Shown piece by piece: positions 19,027-25,931 of a stretch of DNA of 32,059 nt (positions are counted from its first letter, which is position 1; every line of letters begins with the position of its first letter). The translations under genes were made by a program, and so were the position numbers. The stretch comes from CAYPZL01 sp964415045 (GTDB lineage: Bacteria; Planctomycetota; Phycisphaerae; Sedimentisphaerales; Anaerobacaceae), in the NCBI GenBank assembly GCA_964415045.1, contig CAYPZL010000050.1, positions 1 to 32,059 of the forward strand. The letters are read 5' to 3'. The notes under the pieces were generated by a model. The model did not search any database and had not been told where the DNA came from. It worked only from the letters and a program-made list of their open reading frames with translations.

Positions 19027-19059
19027 ATGGAGATTCGGCAACCGGGCACGAGATCATGA
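19027..19059 (+). other. 11-codon mini-ORF whose stop overlaps the lptG start (ATGA)
   Basis: ATG 19027 sits 9 nt after the GGAG of an AAGGAGAGGAG ribosome site (19007-19017). The frame is 10 sense codons and TGA at 19057-19059, overlapping the ATG of lptG at 19056. The lptG ATG has no comparable site of its own. This could be reinitiation coupling; it may also be coincidence. Confidence 0.35.
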
Positions 19060-20159
19060 AGATCCTGGATCGTTATATCGCCAAGAGTTTTCTGATCGGC
19101 TATGCGATCGCATTTGCCGTCCTGATCGGTCTGCGCGTCATGATCGACCTGTTCGTCAATCTGGATGAATTCGCCGAGCACACGGACCTGGGAACCTGGG
19201 CGGTCGCCCGAAACGTGGTGATGTATTACGCCGTCAACACGACTCTGTATTTTCGGGATTTTGCCGGCGTCATCACGGTCGTGGCGGCGGCCTTCTCGTT
19301 GGGCAAGCTGGTTCGCGCCAACGAGCTGGTGGCGATCATCGCCTCCGGGGTCAGCGCCAAGCGTGTGGTGGTGCCCATTCTCGTGCTGGCCCTTTTCTTT
19401 GCCGGCTTGTCGGTGGCCGACCAGGAGTTTCTCATTCCGGCCGTCAGCGACAAGCTGGTGCGCGACCAGGACGACGTTCCGGGCGAGGAATCCTACGCGG
19501 TGTGGTTCATCAGCGACGGAAAGGGCTCGCTGATCTGTTCCCGCAAGTACGACGTCAAGACGATGACGCTCGAGCAACCCACGATTATCACTCGCAAGCC
19601 CACCAGTCGTCCGGGCGTGTGGGAGGTAACCGGACGCATCACCGCCGATCAGGCCACGTACAACGAGGGGACCGGCGTGTGGGACCTCGTCAACGGGGTC
19701 TTCATCGCCACCGATCTGGCCGAAGGGGCCAAGCCGGTCCCATCCTACTCGACGGGCGATCTGCTTCCCAAGGACATCTCCGTGCGCTGCAAGGCCGGCT
19801 ATAAGGCCCTGTTGAGCTCGTGGCAGTTGGCGGCGCTGGCGGAGCAGGAGACGAAAATAAAAGACGTTGTCCAGCTTTACAGCCAGAAGCACTTCCGGAT
19901 TACCGACCCCATCATTAACCTAACGATGCTTATGGTCAGTCTGCCCGTGCTGGTCTGCCGCGATCCGCGCACGATGAAATCGGCGATTATCGTCAGCTTC
20001 GCCCTGACGGCGGCCTGTTTCGTCACCACCTTCGTCTGCCGGATGCTGGCGACGGAAGTGGTCCTGACCAACCGCGTCATGCCGGAGTTGTGGGCCTGGT
20101 TGCCGGTCTTCGTCTTCCTGCCCATCGCGTTTATCGAGCTCGATTCCATGAGAACGTAG
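19056..20159 (+). CDS. lptG: LptF/LptG-family permease, second subunit
   Basis: 367 aa, the normal size. The N-terminus MKILDRYIAKSFLIGYAIAF is typical of LptG. Membrane helices lie near residues 13-32, about 65-85 and about 100-130, and three near the C-terminus (from IINLTMLMVSLPVLVC). SLGKLVRANELVAIIASGVS matches the conserved cytoplasmic coupling segment contacted by LptB in this family. It lies 51 nt after lptF. lptB and other lpt genes are not in this window. Its own ribosome site is weak (see the mini-ORF). Confidence 0.88.
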   Translation: MKILDRYIAKSFLIGYAIAFAVLIGLRVMIDLFVNLDEFAEHTDLGTWAVARNVVMYYAVNTTLYFRDFAGVITVVAAAFSLGKLVRANELVAIIASGVSAKRVVVPILVLALFFAGLSVADQEFLIPAVSDKLVRDQDDVPGEESYAVWFISDGKGSLICSRKYDVKTMTLEQPTIITRKPTSRPGVWEVTGRITADQATYNEGTGVWDLVNGVFIATDLAEGAKPVPSYSTGDLLPKDISVRCKAGYKALLSSWQLAALAEQETKIKDVVQLYSQKHFRITDPIINLTMLMVSLPVLVCRDPRTMKSAIIVSFALTAACFVTTFVCRMLATEVVLTNRVMPELWAWLPVFVFLPIAFIELDSMRT

Positions 20160-20202
20160 AGCGGCTCGATCTAATACCGCATTTCATAAATCGTGCGACT
20201 AT

Positions 20203-20279
20203 AGATTGCTTCGCTTCGCTCGCAATGACAGGGGCAACCCGTGTATGTCATTGCGAGCAGCGCAGCGACGAAGCAATCT
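20203..20279. repeat. Inverted dispersed repeat (copies B1/B2)
   Basis: An arm from AGATTGCTTCG to CGCAATGACA (20203-20230) faces an arm from TGTCATTGCGAGC to GAAGCAATCT (20246-20279), separated by 15 bp. The arms are reverse complements apart from a few extra bases. The same element occurs as single arms at 4540 and 31399. It lies between the convergent lptG and thiC genes, where a long hairpin could act on both transcripts' 3' ends. Confidence 0.8.
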
Positions 20280-20332
20280 CCTCCCGCATAGTCGCGGAAC
20301 TCAGGAAATGTGGTACCAGGGACGGGAGGGAT

Positions 20333-21658
20333 TCACTCGCGGACGCCGCCGGTCGGGTGCTTGATGACTTCGCGCACTTCCTTGTTGATCCGAACGCTGC
20401 ACCAGTGCTGGCCGCACATCGAGCAGTAATCCGCCGAGTTGAGCTGGCCGGCGCCCATCTCGGCGCACGCCTCCTGGTGCATGCGGTCGGCGGTCTCCGG
20501 ATCGAGCGATTCCTTGAGATGCGTCTCCCAGTTCAGGTTGGATCGGGCGACGCTCAGCCGGCGGTCGCGTTCGGCGGCCCCGTTCAACCCTCGGGCCACG
20601 TCGGCGCCGTGCGCGGCGATCTTGCTGGCGACCACGCCGGCCCGCACGTCGTCGGCGTTCGGCAGGCCTAAATGCTCGCGCGGCGTCACGTAGCAGAGAA
20701 ACGATGCGCCGTAGAAAGCCGCGGCACAACCCCCGATCGCCGAGGTGATGTGATCGTACCCGGGCGCGATGTCCGTCACCAGCGGGCCCAATACGTAGAA
20801 GGGGGCGCCGTTGCAGATTTCCTGCTGAATCTCCATGTTGTACTGAATCTGGTCGAACGGCACGTGACCCGGGCCCTCGACCATGACCTGGCAGCCCTTT
20901 TCCTGGGCCCGCTGGGTCAGTTCGCCGAGCGTGCGGAGTTCGGCGATCTGTGCTTCGTCGGTGGCGTCGGCGATGGCGCCGGGTCGCAACCCGTCCCCGA
21001 GCGAGAAGCAGACGTCGTGCTCGACCATGATCTCGCAGAGCTGGTCGAACATCTCGTAGAGCGGATTCTGTCGCTTGTGGTGAACCATCCACTTGGCCAG
21101 CAGCGCGCCGCCCCGGCTGACGATCCCGGCCACGCGATTCTCGATCAGAGGCAGATGCTCGCGCAGCAGACCGGCGTGAATCGTGAAGAAATCCACGCCT
21201 TGTCGGGCCTGCTTCTCGATCGTGTGCAGAATGATGTCCTCGTCGATGTCCTCGACGTTTCTGCCTTCGATTACCTGGTAAATGGGTACGGTCCCAAAAG
21301 GCACGGGGCAATGACTGAGCAGCTCGCGGCGGATCTCGTCGAGGTTTCCGCCGGTGCTGAGGTCCATGATGACGTCGGCGCCGACGTCCAGGGCCGCCTG
21401 CATCTTCTCGATTTCGCCCTCCACCGAGCAGCGGACGCTGCTGGTGCCGATGTTGGCGTTGACCTTGGTGGTGATTGCCCGGCCGATGCCGACGGGCTTG
21501 AGGTTCTCCTCGAGGTGGCGTTTGTTGGCGGGTATGACCAACCGTCCGGCCGCCGTCTCGGCCCGAACCAGTTCCGCGTCCACCGCCTCGGTGCGGGCCA
21601 CGTGCCGCATGGCGTCGGTAAGCCGGCCGGCCCGGGCTTCTGTCAATTGCGTTGTCAT
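20333..21658 (-). CDS. thiC: Phosphomethylpyrimidine synthase ThiC
   Basis: Radical-SAM enzyme converting aminoimidazole ribotide to HMP-phosphate, the pyrimidine of thiamine. 441 aa, the shorter form common outside proteobacteria. Seen: NANIGTS, ADVIMDLSTGG, CFSLGDGLRPG, VEGPGHVPFDQI, GGCAAAFYGASFLCYVTP, and the C-terminal cluster-binding CX2CX4C at C412, C415 and C420 (CSMCGQHWC). ATG 21658 follows AAGGAG about 9 nt upstream. The open frame continues to 21904, but that part is the riboswitch leader, not protein. Controlled by the TPP riboswitch and terminator just upstream. No other thi genes are in the window. Confidence 0.97.
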   Translation of the reverse strand: MTTQLTEARAGRLTDAMRHVARTEAVDAELVRAETAAGRLVIPANKRHLEENLKPVGIGRAITTKVNANIGTSSVRCSVEGEIEKMQAALDVGADVIMDLSTGGNLDEIRRELLSHCPVPFGTVPIYQVIEGRNVEDIDEDIILHTIEKQARQGVDFFTIHAGLLREHLPLIENRVAGIVSRGGALLAKWMVHHKRQNPLYEMFDQLCEIMVEHDVCFSLGDGLRPGAIADATDEAQIAELRTLGELTQRAQEKGCQVMVEGPGHVPFDQIQYNMEIQQEICNGAPFYVLGPLVTDIAPGYDHITSAIGGCAAAFYGASFLCYVTPREHLGLPNADDVRAGVVASKIAAHGADVARGLNGAAERDRRLSVARSNLNWETHLKESLDPETADRMHQEACAEMGAGQLNSADYCSMCGQHWCSVRINKEVREVIKHPTGGVRE

Positions 21659-21681
21659 GACTCCGTGCTCCTTGGCCAAAT

Positions 21682-21709
21682 AAAAAAATCGCTCCCGCAG
21701 GAAGCGATT
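21682..21709 (-). terminator. Riboswitch-controlled intrinsic terminator of thiC
   Basis: On the minus strand AATCGCTTCC, loop TGC, GGGAGCGATT form a 10-bp stem with one G-U, followed by a run of T (plus-strand A at 21682-21688). It lies between the TPP aptamer and the thiC ribosome site. The aptamer's 3' P1 strand (GGAAAGCGAT) is nearly complementary to the terminator's 5' arm (ATCGCTTCC), giving the antiterminator. Confidence 0.88.
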
Positions 21710-21739
21710 CGTTGCGTTTGCTCGACCGTGCCGAATGCA

Positions 21740-21864
21740 TCGCTTTCCTACGCAGGCCTGTTCACCCGCCACGACGACCCGGCTTGGGGCCGGCGGGCGC
21801 TTTGTCCTGATCAGGTTCCGAGGGTTTCTTCTCAGGCCCGCCAACCGCGAGCCACCCCTAGCGA
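21740..21864 (-). promoter_or_regulatory. TPP riboswitch aptamer (THI element) of thiC
   Basis: Reading the minus strand from 21864: P1 TCGCT; AGGGG (P2); a P3 stem GGCTCGC/GCGGGCC; CTGAGA; ACCC; GGAACCTGATC; P5 CAGG/CCTG; then GCGTAGGAAAGCGA, which closes P1 (AGCGA). These are the signature elements of the thiamine pyrophosphate aptamer. Unusually, the P5 loop carries about 45 extra nt including an 8-bp hairpin CGCCCGCC/GGCGGGTG. TPP binding should stabilise P1 and free the downstream terminator, turning thiC off. Confidence 0.93.
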
Positions 21865-21872
21865 CCGACCCG

Positions 21873-21900
21873 ATTATAACGCTTCCGCCCGTTCGATCAA
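21873..21900 (-). promoter_or_regulatory. thiC promoter
   Basis: Minus strand TTGATC (21900-21895), 16-bp spacer, perfect TATAAT (21878-21873). The predicted start, about 21866, coincides with the first base of the riboswitch P1. Confidence 0.75.
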
Positions 21901-21953
21901 GCAAATCTTGACCCGCTCATTCGTCGGTGGAAGTACGCGTCTTCCGAACGCCC

Positions 21954-22069
21954 GGGTGGCAGCGTCAAGGCCGCAGGCCTTGGCGATGGCCCAAGGCCCG
22001 GGGCTCGCGTATCGCCGCACGCGGCTCACAGGTCCGCCATCGCCAAGCTGGCGCTTGACGCTGCCACCC
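21954..22069. repeat. 116-bp inverted-repeat element
   Basis: GGGTGGCAGCGTCAAG (21954-21969) is an exact reverse complement of CTTGACGCTGCCACCC (22054-22069). Inside, CTTGGCGATGG (21979-21989) is reverse-complementary to CCATCGCCAAG (22037-22047). The nested symmetry suggests a palindromic mobile-like or REP-type intergenic element. It carries no reading frame that looks real. Confidence 0.7.
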
Positions 22070-22134
22070 GCCTAACTCGCGGGGGCAGCGCTCTTTCGCG
22101 CGCACAATCGGGCCCGCCGGTTTCGGACAGGCGG

Positions 22135-22163
22135 TTGCGTGCGGGACGCGGTTCTTGTACACT
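22135..22163 (+). promoter_or_regulatory. Possible promoter of the 65-aa cysteine protein gene
   Basis: TTGCGT (22135-22140), 17-bp spacer, TACACT (22158-22163), about 40 nt before the ATG at 22204. Both hexamers are moderate matches at ideal spacing. Confidence 0.4.
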
Positions 22164-22203
22164 CCGACGCCTGGATGTGTTGCCTCGTTCAGCGAGTGAG
22201 CCC

Positions 22204-22401
22204 ATGGCGTGTAAATGGTACAATGGGTGTCCGCTGAGACGTTTCGAGCGTGCCGGCCTGCTTACGGACCGGTGGGCCGAGCAATACTGCAAGTCTGCCT
22301 CCAACTGGGCCAACTGCCGCCGCTACCAGTTGGAGGAGCAGGGGCTGGCCCATCCGGACAACCTGCTGCCCGATGGACACATCGACGAAGACCTCGCTTG
22401 A
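22204..22401 (+). CDS. Small conserved four-cysteine protein (CKWYxxCPLRRF type)
   Basis: 65 aa: MACKWYNGCPLRRFERAG near the start, DRWAEQYCKS in the middle and HPDNLLPDGHIDEDLA at the end. Cysteines 3, 9, 29 and 38 and the HPDNxLPDG motif match a small family I recall from diverse anaerobes and thermophiles, sometimes carried in databases as uracil-DNA-glycosylase-related without experimental basis. The cysteine set suggests a metal or Fe-S site. The start is ATG 22204; the open frame to 22135 adds nothing family-like. It converges on the ATPase gene with a 33-nt gap. Function unknown. Confidence 0.72.
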   Translation: MACKWYNGCPLRRFERAGLLTDRWAEQYCKSASNWANCRRYQLEEQGLAHPDNLLPDGHIDEDLA

Positions 22402-22434
22402 AGCCTCCGCCCCGCCTTGCGTCTTCCTTCTGTC

Positions 22435-24318
22435 TTACAGACAGGCATTGAGAGCGCCGAAGAGCGCTTCGAATCGCGCCATGCTCTCGTCGATGCCGGG
22501 CAGCTTCTGGAGCTTCTTGTTGCCGCTGCGGAAGAGGAACTCGGCCGGGATGGTGCGGTCGAAGTTGCCGCTGGCCGGCTGGCTCGAGGCAAACGCCTCC
22601 TGGACCGCATTGAGAACGGGCACGCCGGCTGTCGGCTTGACCGTGTGCGACAGCCTCCGTTTGCGCGGTATTTTGTACGCCATATCGACCAGCGTCACGT
22701 ACATCTGCGGCCCGACCATGTCCTCGATTGTGCTTTCGGCCGGTTCGGCGTACCGGCTCAGCGGAAAGACGTGGCACTTCTCCAGCATGCGGCCCAGCTC
22801 GCGGTGCTTCATCACGTCGGGGTGTTCCTTCGAGAGACCCAGCAGCACGGCAAAGCCCGAGGCCTCGTTTGCCAGCAGGCCGGCCAGGGTGGCCAAGCGA
22901 ACGATATCCCCGCAGGGCACGACGGTCCAGCTCGGGTGCAGCCCGGACCGCCCCCGTTCGTTGAGCCGCGCCGAGAACCATTCCAGATAGAACACCTCGG
23001 CGGGTTTCTCCACCAGCAGCAGTTTCTTGCTGCCGGACAGGTCCCGCATGATCCGGTATCCCAGCGACGCCTGCAAAGGCAGGAGCGTGTCGTGGTCGGT
23101 GCTGAGAACCTCGTCGCCGACCTTCGTGCCGAGATAGTTGAGCCGGCCTTCCGGTGTGTGCTCGATGACTTCCTCCACCGTGCGGACCCACGCGATCTTT
23201 TCCGGGTCGATCATGAACGGCGAGTGCGTCGTGTAGATCAACGGGTACTGGGCCGCCAGCTTGTCGTATACGTAGCGCAGCAGGTCCCACTGGGCCTTGG
23301 CGTGGAGCCCCAGGCCCGGGTCGTCCAGGAGGACCAGAAGATTGTCCCCGTAGCGTTTGCGCACGTCGGAGTACCACACGAGGAAGGAGAAGAACCAGAC
23401 GAAGCCGGTGCTGCGCTCCTCGAAGTTCAGGGACAGATTGGTTCGCATGTTGACGATACGGGTCTCGAACACCAGTCCGCGGTCGAAGGGGCTCAGGTCT
23501 CCCGGTCGCCCGGGATAGAGATGGAAGCTGACTCTCAAGTCTCGCTCCTGGCTCCAGTAGGTGCCGATCTCCTCGGTGATCGGCCGGGCGGCGTCTTCCA
23601 GGTCGGCGATGAGCTCCTCCGATCGCTCGATGCTGGTAAGAGCTTCCACGGACGTACCGCCCAATTCGAGCAGCGCGAGGAAGACCCGGTCCGGCCCGGT
23701 CAGTTCGCCCTTTTGCTTTCTTTGCAGCAGGGCTTCGATCGAGATGCGACCCTCCATCATGTGCCATTCGGAGAAGTACAGCAGCTTGGGCAGCAGCTTG
23801 CCCAGGTGCCTCTCCATGAAGGCGTTGTCGGAGGTGGTCGCAGCGGCGGGGGCCGCTTGTATGGGATCGCCTGCCTGGCCCGGTTCCTCCGGTCCGGCCG
23901 GTCGCGGTGGGGCGGGCACGGCCGGCGCGCCCGGGCCGCCTATGGCACCGGACCACTGACGACCGCGATAATAGCCCTTTTTGATCACGACGGTGCGGGA
24001 CGCCACGGCCCCGGGACCCAGGACGCTTTCCAGTTGTGCCACGTCGGCGTCTTCGAGCTCCCACGTCGTGATCAGAGCGTCATCGGGCTCGCCGCCTTCT
24101 CTCTTCTGATACTCCCGCCGGCGGGCCCGCGGATATTCCATGAGCACGTCGAAATCAGCCAGCTCTTCGACGTCGGGATTGAGCTTGTAGATCGCTTCGA
24201 GGTGTGAGGTTTTGCCCGCCCCGTTCTTGCCGACCAGGCAGGTCACCGGGCAGATCGAAAACTCGGTGGAATCCTCGATACAGCGAAAGTTCTTCACTTG
24301 CACGCGTCGCAGCTTCAT
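22435..24318 (-). CDS. AAA/ABC-type ATPase of the OLD-like class with degenerate Toprim
   Basis: 627 aa from ATG 24318 (upstream in-frame ATGs at 24327 and 24336 are possible; MKLRRVQVKNFRCIED is the usual start). Walker A GKNGAGKTS (30-38), an ABC signature-like segment FEERSTGFVWFFSF (299-312), Walker B LLVLLDDPGLGLH (327-339) and the H-loop TTHSPFMI (363-370) define an SMC/OLD-type ATPase. A Pro/Ala-rich insert spans about 124-163. The C-terminal part begins like a Toprim (KLLLVEKPAEVFYLEWF, Glu437), but the expected DxD strand reads AVLLGLSKEHPD, without the first Asp. Such proteins act in phage defence (OLD, GajA) or DNA repair. No UvrD-like GajB partner is adjacent, so a Gabija system is not supported. 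Confidence 0.75.
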   Translation of the reverse strand: MKLRRVQVKNFRCIEDSTEFSICPVTCLVGKNGAGKTSHLEAIYKLNPDVEELADFDVLMEYPRARRREYQKREGGEPDDALITTWELEDADVAQLESVLGPGAVASRTVVIKKGYYRGRQWSGAIGGPGAPAVPAPPRPAGPEEPGQAGDPIQAAPAAATTSDNAFMERHLGKLLPKLLYFSEWHMMEGRISIEALLQRKQKGELTGPDRVFLALLELGGTSVEALTSIERSEELIADLEDAARPITEEIGTYWSQERDLRVSFHLYPGRPGDLSPFDRGLVFETRIVNMRTNLSLNFEERSTGFVWFFSFLVWYSDVRKRYGDNLLVLLDDPGLGLHAKAQWDLLRYVYDKLAAQYPLIYTTHSPFMIDPEKIAWVRTVEEVIEHTPEGRLNYLGTKVGDEVLSTDHDTLLPLQASLGYRIMRDLSGSKKLLLVEKPAEVFYLEWFSARLNERGRSGLHPSWTVVPCGDIVRLATLAGLLANEASGFAVLLGLSKEHPDVMKHRELGRMLEKCHVFPLSRYAEPAESTIEDMVGPQMYVTLVDMAYKIPRKRRLSHTVKPTAGVPVLNAVQEAFASSQPASGNFDRTIPAEFLFRSGNKKLQKLPGIDESMARFEALFGALNACL

Positions 24319-24524
24319 TCTGGTCATTTCTCCCATGACACCGGTTTCCGGCCGGCACTCCGACCGATGATTGTGCAGTGTCTATCGTAGCAGAATCGCC
24401 ACGCCCCGTCAAACAACCCATTGTTCAATGTGCACGACGGGACCCACCGAGCGTAAGGAGTGCATCGTGACGACACGTTTCCTGCTGCTGCTGGCGCTGT
24501 TGTCGGTGGGCCGGGGCACGTCCG

Positions 24525-25730
24525 TCAGGGATTATCCGGCGTCTCTGCCGGCCGCTCGGCCAGGGCCGCCATCGCCCGCCAGATTTGGACCGGGTTCTCG
24601 CTTACCCTGTCGTTGACGCTCATGCGGGAGAGGATGAGGACCTTCTCCGCGTCCATCGGTTCGGCGAGCCCCGGGTCGTCGACGCCGGCCGACAGGTAGC
24701 GCAGGTGCAGGGAGACACGGTGCTGGCCGTCGCCGCCGCTCTCTCGCGTGACCGTGACGATGATCTCGTCTTGCTCTTCAACGATGCCGATCTGAGCCGG
24801 CGCGTCCGGTGTCTTCCTCTCCAGGGCGCGATAGACATCCTCCAGCCACTGTCCCAGCGACAGCCCCAGGGCAACGGTTCGCCCGTCCCGGTCCCGGGCC
24901 AACTGCCAGTTTCGGAACCGGTCGGTGTCTATCGTGCGGCTGCGTCCGCTTTGCTCGGCGACCGGAGCGATGCCCGGCAGGCCGAACTGGGTTTTGACCA
25001 GGACCGCGCCGTCCCGGAAGACGACGCAGATATGGGAATCGTCCTCGTTCGTCCATACGTAGACCTCGTTGGCGGCCCCCTCGAAATAGGAACTGCTCAA
25101 CCGGTCGCCCGCGGCGCCGAGCAGATCGACCACCCGGGCGCGAGCCATGCCCTTTTGGATTTGACCGTACATCTGACTGGTGAAGGTGGCCCCGGGGCTC
25201 GCCGATGGTCGCGGAGCTTCGCCTTGCGCCTCTGCGGCGTCGGGCGGGACGTCGGTCGCATCCGCGACTTCGCCGTAGGCCGGCTCCGCCCCTGTCCCGG
25301 TCTCGGGTGGCTCCGGATCGAGACCCGCTTCCCGGCACAACGCCTGCAACCGGGCGATCTCGGCCTCCTGCCACCGGGCCAGCGCCTCGACCTCGTCGAG
25401 CGTCGCCCGCAGCGACTCGGCGTCCCCGGGCTCGACGGTTTCGCCCTCGCCCGGCGGGGTCGGAGCCACAAAGGCGTATTCGATGTTTCCGTCCGCGATA
25501 GTGACCACCAGGCCGCTGCGCCTGCCGTTGAGGAATTCGGCAAACCCCTGGTACAGGCCCTCGGCCTTGCGGGTCAGCACGACCGTTTTGCAGGAATTGT
25601 ACATCCGTTCATTGAGGTGGTCCCGGATGTGATGTTCCAGCTCGCCCGTGGTGGTGCCGTATGCTGCGAATGGGCGGCCCGGCCACGCCATCAGGGCCAG
25701 CAGGCACAGGATAGAAACGTGCGTACGCAT
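24525..25730 (-). CDS. Secreted protein with coiled coil and BamE/SmpA-like domain
   Basis: 401 aa. Signal peptide MRTHVSILCLLALMAWPGRPFA. Residues about 30-95 form a small domain (NSCKTVVLTRKAEGLYQGFA, GLVVTIADGNIEYAFV). About 110-145 is a predicted coiled coil (LRATLDEVEALARWQEAEIA). A Pro/Ala/Glu-rich linker follows, then YGQIQKGMARARVVDLLG with an EVYVWTNEDDSHICVVFRDG strand pattern, which is the shape of BamE/SmpA-OmlA domains (QI..GM....V..LLG). The last 100 residues are not recognised. ATG 25730 is chosen because the open frame to 25850 crosses the promoter. The BamE-like call is by motif only; role in the envelope is inferred. Confidence 0.65.
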   Translation of the reverse strand: MRTHVSILCLLALMAWPGRPFAAYGTTTGELEHHIRDHLNERMYNSCKTVVLTRKAEGLYQGFAEFLNGRRSGLVVTIADGNIEYAFVAPTPPGEGETVEPGDAESLRATLDEVEALARWQEAEIARLQALCREAGLDPEPPETGTGAEPAYGEVADATDVPPDAAEAQGEAPRPSASPGATFTSQMYGQIQKGMARARVVDLLGAAGDRLSSSYFEGAANEVYVWTNEDDSHICVVFRDGAVLVKTQFGLPGIAPVAEQSGRSRTIDTDRFRNWQLARDRDGRTVALGLSLGQWLEDVYRALERKTPDAPAQIGIVEEQDEIIVTVTRESGGDGQHRVSLHLRYLSAGVDDPGLAEPMDAEKVLILSRMSVNDRVSENPVQIWRAMAALAERPAETPDNP

Positions 25731-25782
25731 AGGACATCGTCCCCTTTGTGAGTCTTTCTCACTCTTGTATCTTCCACAGCCC

Positions 25783-25791
25783 ATTATACCA
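25783..25791 (-). promoter_or_regulatory. Extended -10 promoter of the BamE-like gene
   Basis: Minus strand TGG directly before a perfect TATAAT (plus-strand ATTATA at 25783-25788) gives an extended -10. No good -35 is present, as expected for this class. The start of transcription would be near 25776, 46 nt before the ATG. Confidence 0.55.
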
Positions 25792-25816
25792 CCAATCGGC
25801 CGCTTCGGGCCGCCTC

Positions 25817-25845
25817 TTGTTGGCGTCGCTGCGTTCGGGTACAGT
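25817..25845 (+). promoter_or_regulatory. Promoter of the Tat-exported TIM-barrel gene
   Basis: TTGTTG (25817-25822), 17-bp spacer, TACAGT (25840-25845), about 87 nt before the ATG at 25932. It diverges from the extended -10 promoter on the other strand, 30 bp away. Confidence 0.5.
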
Positions 25846-25931
25846 AGCATTTTGGTTGTTCAGTCAGTTCCGCATTTTCGTAACAGGAGTTTTGCAAGAA
25901 GGCGATGGCAACGATGAAGGAGGTTGCAACG

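Noticed and set aside
22435..24318. Gabija defence system
   Set aside because: Only a GajA-like protein is present; no UvrD-type helicase neighbours it, and the Toprim is degraded.
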